Origin: Sabulitectum sp964604135
Lineage (GTDB): Bacteria > Fermentibacterota > Fermentibacteria > Fermentibacterales > JCC-6
Length of the DNA: 64,000 nucleotides
Direction of reading: 5' to 3'
Assembly: GCA_964604135.1 (NCBI GenBank)
Contig: CAZRXU010000001.1
Span: 19,319-83,318 of the forward strand
Every line of letters starts with the position of its first letter. Position 1 is the first letter of the stretch. The translations under genes were made by a program, and so were the position numbers. Below the pieces are notes generated by a model. The model made no database searches and was not told the DNA's origin. It saw nothing but the letters and a program-made list of their open reading frames with translations. Below are positions 25,381 through 32,508 of the stretch, piece by piece.

Positions 25381-25437
25381 TTACAAACTACCTGCAGGGC
25401 AAAAACACGGCTCTCGCACTTTCCGAACTGTCTCCAT
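25381..25437 (-). CDS. Putative 18-aa peptide METVRKVREPCFCPAGSL
   Basis: An ATG with an ideal Shine-Dalgarno (GGAGG, six-base spacer) opens an 18-codon frame ending 40 bases before the astacin start. An in-frame stop directly precedes the ATG, so the start is well defined. The peptide has a basic/acidic N-terminal half and a CFCPAG end that echoes the Cys-Pro motif of the protease tail. It could be a precursor for the PqqD-rSAM enzyme or a regulatory leader peptide. The strong ribosome site is the main support; there is no homology evidence. Confidence 0.42.
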   Translation of the reverse strand: METVRKVREPCFCPAGSL

Positions 25438-25857
25438 CTATCACCTCCATTCGAGTCAATAACAGTTCTTCTCTGGTATCAATTTCCAAGAATAGTTAAA
25501 TCACAGTATATAGTATATTGAAAGCTGCTAAAATGCCTAATCACAGACATAAAATATACAATTATTCCGGCGAAATAACATATTACCATAAAAGAGACTC
25601 ATAATACGAGTAACCTCCAAGTTGCTATGAAATTCAACACAAAAATACCAGGAGTGTATCTGACAATCAGTACTGTGCAGTTACGCCACAGGATTGAATA
25701 AGAAATCGTCCGGATTTGAAGAGAGAGTAACAGATGCAACAGTGGGGACATACTGAGGAATAATACGAAATAGCAACGTAATATGATGATATACGATATT
25801 GAAGCCGATTATGTAACTGCAAATACCAGTACTTCAGCTTCCAATGTACGTTAGATA
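25438..25857. other. AT-rich upstream region of the astacin/rSAM island
   Basis: About 420 bases with no supported gene. On the minus strand two overlapping TATACT-type minus-10-like hexamers occur at 25505-25518, upstream of the 18-aa peptide, without a convincing minus-35. The base composition is visibly more AT-rich than in the flanking polysaccharide genes. It probably contains the island promoter. Confidence 0.4.
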
Positions 25858-26907
25858 TCAGATGTGCCCGGACTCAAGGAGTTTTTCGAAGCCCGTGAAA
25901 ACCATTTCCGGTGTAATGCCAAAGGTGTTGTCTTCGTATTTTTCAAGACTGCTTGCAAGATAGATGTGTTGGGGCATATGCCAGGCAACCCATTTCAAGG
26001 GGTTGGTTCCAGGGCCGAATACGGTTACGGTAGGTGTTCCCACTGCAACTGCCAGGTGGTGAACACCTCCGTTGTTTCCAATGTAGACCCTGGCGTGTTT
26101 AAGCATGGCAGCTGCTTCATTGAAAGTTGTGGGAGGAGTTATCAACGGCCTGCTTTTCATCATAGAGGCCATGTGTTCAACCTTTTTCTTTTCTCCTGGT
26201 CCCCAGAGCAGAACAACGGTAAACCCTTGCTTTTCAATAAGCATATCTGCGACAGCTGCGAAACTGCCGAAGTTCCACTGCCTGCTTCTGATTGGAGTTA
26301 CAGGAGAGAACACGGCAATGCCTTTGTCAGATATACTCTTTTTATTAAGCCAGTTCTGTATTCTGTTTTCAGACTCTGGAAGCACGTGAATGTATGTGTT
26401 GTGCGGGATCTCCTGTATTCCAAGGGGGTGCAGCAACCCGAACTTTGCTCTGGCAGAATAGATGTTGTGGTCTTTTAACTCACGGTAGTTGTAAACCCAG
26501 TTGTGTCCCTTGAACCAGCTCCATTTCTTTGTTTTGTGCCAGCCGATACGAATTCCAGCACCACTGAACAAGGTGATCTCGGCAGCACCCGGGCCGCGAG
26601 CCTGGTCTATTACAACATCGTAGTGCTGTCTGCGGATATTTGAGATAAGATGGAATCTGTCAATTGTGTAAGCCAGTGTTCCAGTCTTGAGCTTGTTCAT
26701 CACAACAATGTTGTCAACACAGGCATTGTTCTCAAGTATGGTTGCGTAGGGTTTTTGAACCAGATAATCAATAACAGCATCAGGGAAAGCCGCTCTCAGC
26801 GCAGGAAGGTAGCCTGTGTTAAGAAGAACATCTCCGAACGGTTTGTACTGAATAATCAGTATCTTGCTTATCTTCAGCAATCTGCAATGAGGAATGAGTT
26901 TGTTCAC
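25858..26907 (-). CDS. GT9-family glycosyltransferase (heptosyltransferase-like)
   Basis: 349 aa. It shows the ADP-heptose:LPS heptosyltransferase fold: N-terminal ILIIQYKPFGDVLLNTGYLPALR, and C-terminal donor-site NNGGVHHLAVAVGTPTVTVFGPGTNP. WaaC/WaaF enzymes add heptose to the LPS core; gmhB elsewhere in the window makes the matching sugar precursor plausible. Its ATG overlaps the stop of the DUF6165 gene. The exact acceptor cannot be told. Confidence 0.88.
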   Translation of the reverse strand: MNKLIPHCRLLKISKILIIQYKPFGDVLLNTGYLPALRAAFPDAVIDYLVQKPYATILENNACVDNIVVMNKLKTGTLAYTIDRFHLISNIRRQHYDVVIDQARGPGAAEITLFSGAGIRIGWHKTKKWSWFKGHNWVYNYRELKDHNIYSARAKFGLLHPLGIQEIPHNTYIHVLPESENRIQNWLNKKSISDKGIAVFSPVTPIRSRQWNFGSFAAVADMLIEKQGFTVVLLWGPGEKKKVEHMASMMKSRPLITPPTTFNEAAAMLKHARVYIGNNGGVHHLAVAVGTPTVTVFGPGTNPLKWVAWHMPQHIYLASSLEKYEDNTFGITPEMVFTGFEKLLESGHI

Positions 26908-27299
26908 TTGAGATTCAGTCCGTAATTTGTGTACTGCTTTTCTTCCACAACACGGGACTTGTACCGGGTGTTTATCTGCTTTTTCAGTGCAGCCCGTCTG
27001 TCGTTGTCGAAGTAAACATTTCTTGCAAGTGCAATGAATTTTGCATCAAACCGCTTCTCTGCTTCAAGTCTCCGTATGTTGTCTTCTGTTTCCCATATAC
27101 GCAGGTTTATTTTCTTTAATTCCAGAAAAACATCCGAGCGATTTGACAGATTGAGTTCTTTCATGTTCTCCAGCAGAAGGCTGTATTCCACCTGCACGTT
27201 GGCCAGCTTTTCTGAATCCACTATTTTTTCAAGTTTTATTTCAAGAATAGTAATTTTGTCTACCAGTTCTCCCACGGAAACCTCTATTTTCATCTGCAT
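26904..27299 (-). CDS. DUF6165-family protein
   Basis: 131 aa, helical and charged. The N-terminal ISV/IEVSVGELVDKITILEIKLEKI-type signature matches DUF6165 proteins, found beside glycosyltransferases in polysaccharide loci. No catalytic motif is known. The stop overlaps the start of the GT9 gene, so it is co-translated with it. An ATG six bases further in is an alternative start. Confidence 0.7.
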   Translation of the reverse strand: MQMKIEVSVGELVDKITILEIKLEKIVDSEKLANVQVEYSLLLENMKELNLSNRSDVFLELKKINLRIWETEDNIRRLEAEKRFDAKFIALARNVYFDNDRRAALKKQINTRYKSRVVEEKQYTNYGLNLK

Positions 27300-27374
27300 T
27301 TCTCCAGTGCGTACATGTTAATAAAGTATATCCCTGCAGGCAAATATAACACGGAGCAACAGGTGCTGCGTTTC

Positions 27375-27403
27375 TTGCAAAAACACGGGCATGTAGTTAT
27401 AAT
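27375..27403 (+). promoter_or_regulatory. Sigma-70-type promoter for the nucleotidyltransferase/glycerophosphotransferase operon
   Basis: TTGCAA (27375-27380), a 17-base spacer and a perfect TATAAT (27398-27403), about 70 bases before the ATG at 27473. It sits in the divergent gap with the leftward DUF6165/GT9 genes. Confidence 0.7.
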
Positions 27404-27472
27404 TCATGCTGGATCCCATGTCACTGTATTTTGTAACATTCTTTAACGCAATAAGATATACTGGAGCATCTG

Positions 27473-28231
27473 ATGAAGGCAGTCATTATAGCGGCAGGAT
27501 CAGGCTCTCGTCTTGAGTCTCGGCACAATGGCATTCCAAAGACACTTCTGAAAATTGGGAAAGACAGAATAGTAGATATTATTCTTAGTTCCATACAACA
27601 GTCTGGAATTACGGATGTGGTTGTGGTTACAGGCTATAAGGCGCAGATTCTGGAAGACCATCTTACCTCTTCAGCACCGGAATCTCTTAGTATTCAATTC
27701 TGCCGCAACCCGTTGTGGAATCTTTCAAACGGTGTTTCAGTTCTAGCTGCAGAACAGGCAGTAGAGCCTGGTGAAGAGTTTGTTCTTCTTATGAGCGATC
27801 ACATATTTCAGCCTGAAATGCTGAAAATAACAGCTGATACACCTCTGGAACACAACAAGGCAGTTCTTGCCGTCGATTTTAAGCTAAACGAAATTCCGGA
27901 TATCGATGACGGGATGAAGGTAAAATGTGAAATAGCTGATTCCGGCAGATACCGAATAACCAGTCTGGACAAAAAGTTCACCGACTACCAGGCAGTAGAT
28001 TGCGGTATGTTTAAACTCAACTATGGTTTTTTCGATGTACTGAAACAGTCTATTCACGATGGAAAAGATTCCCTCTCGGATGCCTGCAATGTGTATGCCC
28101 TGTTGGGTAACATGATCGGTATCGATATAGGGGATCTGCGGTGGATTGACCTGGATACACCAGAGATGTTCGGCTTTAATGATCTAATAGACAGAATTAC
28201 TGCCCATATGAGAGGCGACAGTATCCGGTGA
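27473..28231 (+). CDS. Sugar/polyol-phosphate nucleotidyltransferase (inositol-phosphate cytidylyltransferase-like)
   Basis: 252 aa. The N-terminal MKAVIIAAGSGSRL and GIPKTLLKIG are the nucleotide-binding motifs of the NTP_transferase family. MSDHIF, DIDDGMKVK, VDCGMFKL and WIDLDTPE match the pattern of L-myo-inositol-1-phosphate or phosphocholine-type cytidylyltransferases better than glucose-1-phosphate enzymes. It would supply a CDP-activated polyol to the three glycerophosphotransferase family enzymes that follow. Stop and next GTG overlap. Confidence 0.78.
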   Translation: MKAVIIAAGSGSRLESRHNGIPKTLLKIGKDRIVDIILSSIQQSGITDVVVVTGYKAQILEDHLTSSAPESLSIQFCRNPLWNLSNGVSVLAAEQAVEPGEEFVLLMSDHIFQPEMLKITADTPLEHNKAVLAVDFKLNEIPDIDDGMKVKCEIADSGRYRITSLDKKFTDYQAVDCGMFKLNYGFFDVLKQSIHDGKDSLSDACNVYALLGNMIGIDIGDLRWIDLDTPEMFGFNDLIDRITAHMRGDSIR

Positions 28232-29289
28232 ACACTTACTATTTCGCAAATCAAATCTACCAGTTGTCTTATGCGTGGCCGATATTCAACCGTATAGGCG
28301 GGGAGTTCATTGTAAGAAAGTACAAAACACTTCTTAAGTTCAAAAGATTCCTCAGAGGCAGCGTTAAGAGCGGCAGCGGTGCATTCCTTGGAACACCTGT
28401 AGTGAAGCGAAGGAAGCTTCGTTATGTTTCCGACTTAACAGGTGTTGTTCTTTCCCAATCCAATGCATGGGTGCGTAATGACACAGACAAGTCGAGAAGC
28501 ATTTTCATTGGTCACGGCACAGGAGACAAGAAGTACGGGGGAAAGGCACACACACTTCTGAACTATCAGTATGTTTTTGTTTCCGGCCCCAAACACATGG
28601 AAAAGTTCAAAGACAGCGATCTGATATTTCCGGAAAGCAGTCTGGTGAAAATAGGGAATCTCAGGTTTGATGACTACGTAAATGGTAAACTGGACAAAAA
28701 TGCAATCATGAACAGAATGGGTGTTCCAGAAACAGACAGGGCAAGAAAAACTGTTCTGTATGCTCCTACATGGGAATGGGGCAACGGAACGCTCGAGAAG
28801 TATGCAAAACCATTCATGAAGCAGATAACCCAAGAACACAACCTCATTATCAGACCACATCACTTCGATTCCCACAGGGTGCCAAAGTTGAAACTATGGG
28901 CAAAACTCAACGGAATAAAAAGGGTTTACTTTTCCAATTCCAACAGAATTGCTGTTAGCGATACAATGCATGATTTTGCGGTGTCAGATATTCTTATCAG
29001 TGATACCTCTTCTGTGTTGTACGAGTATCTTATCACAGGGAAGCCAATAGTTATTGCAAACACAGATTTTTCAGGTCTGCACAACATGCCGGACACCATG
29101 AATGTAATGAAAATTGCAGACTTTTTTCGCGGTTCAGAGAAGATTCTGGATGTTGTAAACAGAAACCTGGCGTCAGACACTTCAAAGTATCTGGAAATGC
29201 TTCACAACTGCTTCTATTTCAACGACGGAAAGTCGGTTGACAGGGCGGTGGAGTTTATAAACGGCGTAGCAGGTGAACTGAAACAATGA
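28228..29289 (+). CDS. CDP-glycerol glycerophosphotransferase family protein 2
   Basis: 353 aa, GTG start. The family motifs VLYAPTWEWG, IIRPHHFDSH and LISDTSSVLYEY are present. The N-terminal half includes FIGHGTGDKKYGG, the acceptor-side loop of TagB/TagF-type enzymes. It is the first of three tandem, mutually divergent paralogues, suggesting successive or alternative phosphopolyol transfers. ATGA overlap with the next gene. Confidence 0.87.
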   Translation: MNTYYFANQIYQLSYAWPIFNRIGGEFIVRKYKTLLKFKRFLRGSVKSGSGAFLGTPVVKRRKLRYVSDLTGVVLSQSNAWVRNDTDKSRSIFIGHGTGDKKYGGKAHTLLNYQYVFVSGPKHMEKFKDSDLIFPESSLVKIGNLRFDDYVNGKLDKNAIMNRMGVPETDRARKTVLYAPTWEWGNGTLEKYAKPFMKQITQEHNLIIRPHHFDSHRVPKLKLWAKLNGIKRVYFSNSNRIAVSDTMHDFAVSDILISDTSSVLYEYLITGKPIVIANTDFSGLHNMPDTMNVMKIADFFRGSEKILDVVNRNLASDTSKYLEMLHNCFYFNDGKSVDRAVEFINGVAGELKQ

Positions 29290-30386
29290 AGAGGATTCTT
29301 TTTGATCTGAAGAAGCAGTATTACTTCAATTCACTTTACCCCCTTTACAGAGTTATGAAGCAGGATCCCCGGTACGATCTGTGGATCAGAGCGGGGAAAG
29401 ACCAGCACCGGTTTCTAGGCATGTTTATGATTTCAAACAGGTCAAGAATTCAGGATGAACTTCGTTCCAGAGGGTTTCAGGTAACAGATAGAACCTCTGG
29501 GTTTGACGGGGTCGTCTGCGGAGATGCATTAAAGAAACCTGAAAAATACGGCGATGTTCCGAAGTTTCACCTCGACCACGGAGTGGGAATAAAAACACTT
29601 CGTATCAGAAACATTGTCAGACAGAAAAACGCAAGGTATCATGTTTTCCTTGAGGGGCAGTACTGGTACGATTACATAAGGAGTCTGGGGTACGAAAACA
29701 AAGCCGATTTTTATGTTACAGGTCTGCCGAAGCTCGATCCGTTTTTTCAGTCGGGTTACTACGACAATCAAGCGCTGATAACAAGGTTGGGGCTGGATCC
29801 AGGCAAAAAAACTGTACTATTCGCACCATCGTACAAACCAAGCTGTATTGATCACATAGGAGGCAGCATTATAAAGCTGTTGCCGGAGTACAATCTGTTG
29901 GTTAAGCTTCATCCCTATTCATGGGGAGGGAAGTATGCACCACATTCTCAGCATAGACTATATCAGGAACTGGCCGGGAAGCACAGAGAGGTGTTTCTTG
30001 TCCCATCTGAGGAATACGATGTATATCCCTACCTGTTTCTTGCAGATACACTTATAAGTGACACTTCCAGTGTCGTAAACGAATTTCTTGCGCTGGGAAA
30101 ACACGGTATTATCTACCAGCTGCCTCAGGGTAACCCCAGGCATTCAGACGGTATGCCGGTTCTTTCAATAGCCCCTGAAGATTGGCTCAAGGATGCCTTC
30201 CCGCATGTATCCCGTCCTGATCAGCTTGAAGATGCAGTAGAGGCCGCTGTTTTTCCCACACATGCCATGAAGCAGAAACTTGAAGAATACAGGAGGTACT
30301 TCTTTACAGGGCTAGATGGAAAGGCTTCCGAAAGGGTAAAACACTGTATAGATTCTGTTCTGCTGGAGAAGAGTCAGCATGCCTGA
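29286..30386 (+). CDS. CDP-glycerol glycerophosphotransferase family protein 3
   Basis: 366 aa. Motifs VLFAPSYKPSCID, LVKLHPYSWGG and LISDTSSVVNEF place it in the same family as its neighbours. FHLDHGVGIKTL is the N-terminal acceptor loop. It lacks membrane helices and should work at the inner membrane surface. The following paralogue starts eight bases before its stop. Confidence 0.87.
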   Translation: MKRILFDLKKQYYFNSLYPLYRVMKQDPRYDLWIRAGKDQHRFLGMFMISNRSRIQDELRSRGFQVTDRTSGFDGVVCGDALKKPEKYGDVPKFHLDHGVGIKTLRIRNIVRQKNARYHVFLEGQYWYDYIRSLGYENKADFYVTGLPKLDPFFQSGYYDNQALITRLGLDPGKKTVLFAPSYKPSCIDHIGGSIIKLLPEYNLLVKLHPYSWGGKYAPHSQHRLYQELAGKHREVFLVPSEEYDVYPYLFLADTLISDTSSVVNEFLALGKHGIIYQLPQGNPRHSDGMPVLSIAPEDWLKDAFPHVSRPDQLEDAVEAAVFPTHAMKQKLEEYRRYFFTGLDGKASERVKHCIDSVLLEKSQHA

Positions 30387-31608
30387 AAACTACAAAATTG
30401 CCTACTGGCTAAGAACAGATATCCAGCACTTCGCCCATGTTCAGCACATCTATGAAAACCTTGGCGGTGTGATACTAACAAAGAATCCAGATATTTACAG
30501 CTATCTCAGCGAGAAGTATCCTGAACTTGGAGATGATCTAGTTCTGGTAAAGAATTCAACAGAAGCAAAGAAACTGCTGAACCGGTTTGGCACAAAGATA
30601 GTGGTGTACACAGGTTTTCAGATGATTTTCTGGGGGTATTCTGTTCAGGTGTTTCACGGCTCATCCGACAAACACTACTTGCTGAACCACAGGAGGATTC
30701 TGCTTTACGACCTGCTTCTTCTTCCAGGAAACAGGCATATGGAGAGAATAGCAGGTGCATACAGACTGAAACATCCTGAAAAATTCAAAGTTGTAGGGTA
30801 TCCCAAGTTTGACAAACTGGTTAATGGAATCATTACAGAGAAGCCGCTTTTCGACAACGGAAGACCCACGATTCTGTATGCTCCTACCTGGATAACACAG
30901 GGTTCCGGCTCAAAGCTGAAGTTTTCAGAATACGGCGAGAGTTCGCTACCTTTGTGGGGAACAAAACTGATAAAGGCAATCGTACCCCGCTGGAACCTTA
31001 TAATCAAGTACCACTCGCGTATATATGAAAGCCACAGGGAAATATACGACGGCATTAACAGTTGCATTGCAGACCTTAACGCCGGGGATCGCGTTAAAGT
31101 TGTAATTGACTCCAATATAACAGAGTATATGAACCAGGCTGATCTGATGATCTCCGATATATCGGCGGTGTGCTACGAGTGGTTCCACACAGGCAGACCA
31201 ATCGTGTTTGCAAATCCTTCACCGGAACACTATCGACCTTCAGATGATCAGCTTTCAAACACTTACGCGTGGCAGGCCGGAGATGTTCTTTACGCTGAAG
31301 AAGACATAGTTCCGATTTTGCAGCGAAACATTGCTTCAGACAGCCATGCCGATATTCGTAGGAAACTGCTTGAACACTCGTTCTACATGCCAGATGGTCA
31401 CGCAGGTGACAGGCAACTGGCAGAGATCGTTAAATTCTATGACAGTGTCGTAAGTTTTAGCAAACTGCGAATGGTGCTGCACAACATCGGTGTGTTTGCA
31501 AAGGACACTGTACGACACGCCAGGGAAAAACGGAACAGACCTGTTACTTCCGCCATCTCTGATGAAACCAGACCCACTGTTCCGGAGCATCAAGAATCCA
31601 CCTGCTGA
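30379..31608 (+). CDS. CDP-glycerol glycerophosphotransferase family protein 4
   Basis: 409 aa, the longest of the three tandem paralogues. ILYAPTWITQG, IIKYHSRIYESH and MISDISAVCYEW are the family motifs; QVFHGSSDKHYLL is the acceptor loop. In the donor block the usual SDTSS is SDISA, a small change that could alter substrate use. The C terminus is basic. Its last 65 bases overlap the convergent LpxL-like gene on the other strand. Confidence 0.85.
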   Translation: MPENYKIAYWLRTDIQHFAHVQHIYENLGGVILTKNPDIYSYLSEKYPELGDDLVLVKNSTEAKKLLNRFGTKIVVYTGFQMIFWGYSVQVFHGSSDKHYLLNHRRILLYDLLLLPGNRHMERIAGAYRLKHPEKFKVVGYPKFDKLVNGIITEKPLFDNGRPTILYAPTWITQGSGSKLKFSEYGESSLPLWGTKLIKAIVPRWNLIIKYHSRIYESHREIYDGINSCIADLNAGDRVKVVIDSNITEYMNQADLMISDISAVCYEWFHTGRPIVFANPSPEHYRPSDDQLSNTYAWQAGDVLYAEEDIVPILQRNIASDSHADIRRKLLEHSFYMPDGHAGDRQLAEIVKFYDSVVSFSKLRMVLHNIGVFAKDTVRHAREKRNRPVTSAISDETRPTVPEHQESTC

Positions 31609-32416
31609 TTTTGTCGTTGAGCTGTTTCAGTATGTCGGAAACGGAGTTATTTTCGTCAAAGAACACCGGTTTGTCGATTTCAAGAATATAGCTGCGGCTC
31701 TTTCTTCTTTTTATGTGCATTGTTACTACTGGAACCTTCAACCTTTTTGCAAGGATTGCCGGTGACACAGGTGTAGGTGCTTTGCGACCAAGAAACTCGG
31801 AAAGCTCACTGTCCACCCCCCTGGTGCTCTGGTCGATAAGTATTCCCAGTGCATAGCCGCTGCGAAGCAGACGCACAATGGGGGAAGCACCTGCGTCTCT
31901 GTCCACCGTATGAATGCCCGGTTTCTGCCTGAGTTTATCCAGAACAGGGGAGGCCTGTTTTTGTGAAAGAGATCTTCCAACAACGGCGGTATTAAAACCC
32001 AGCAGTTTTATGGCTCTTGGAATAAGCTCCCAAGGGCCGAAATGGGCAGTTACCGCAATAACTCCTGTCCCCTGGGACATGGCTTCAACCATGTTTTCAG
32101 TACCATGAATTTCAACCAGTTTTTTGAAAGTCGAATCGTTTCTGTAAGACAGATAGAAGAAGTCAAAGAAACTTGCCAGAACACTTGAGTATATTTCTGC
32201 GGCGCAGACGGTGATGCCATTATCCTTCATGACGCTGCGGGAGTGTTTTTCGATAATTTTGTTGGATGGCAGCGGCAGAATGGATAATATCCGCCCAAGA
32301 ATGCGGGCATTTAGGTATGACAGCCATCTGGGTATTACTGCAGCCCCAAGTATTACCAGCTTGAAAGCCGGAACGGTAAGGGCATGCCGAAGTGTCTTGA
32401 AGGGTAGTCTTTTCAT
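31544..32416 (-). CDS. LpxL/HtrB-type lipid A acyltransferase
   Basis: 290 aa from the ATG used here; a GTG 69 bases upstream (32485) is an alternative and neither has a clear ribosome site. It belongs to the lysophospholipid/lauroyl acyltransferase family that adds a secondary acyl chain to lipid A. The catalytic HX4E motif is TAHFGPWEL with His125 and Glu130, followed by DQSTRGVDSEL. The C terminus APEQWVWFHQRWR is the family end. It converges on the glycerophosphotransferase gene and diverges from polA. Confidence 0.82.
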   Translation of the reverse strand: MKRLPFKTLRHALTVPAFKLVILGAAVIPRWLSYLNARILGRILSILPLPSNKIIEKHSRSVMKDNGITVCAAEIYSSVLASFFDFFYLSYRNDSTFKKLVEIHGTENMVEAMSQGTGVIAVTAHFGPWELIPRAIKLLGFNTAVVGRSLSQKQASPVLDKLRQKPGIHTVDRDAGASPIVRLLRSGYALGILIDQSTRGVDSELSEFLGRKAPTPVSPAILAKRLKVPVVTMHIKRRKSRSYILEIDKPVFFDENNSVSDILKQLNDKISRWILDAPEQWVWFHQRWRK

Positions 32417-32508
32417 AGTTGGTCGAGAATACGAGGTTTGAAGGTGAACTGTCAAGAAAGACAGCCATCTGATTATATTCCGCACTCACTGCGGCGGAAG
32501 GAAGAGAC

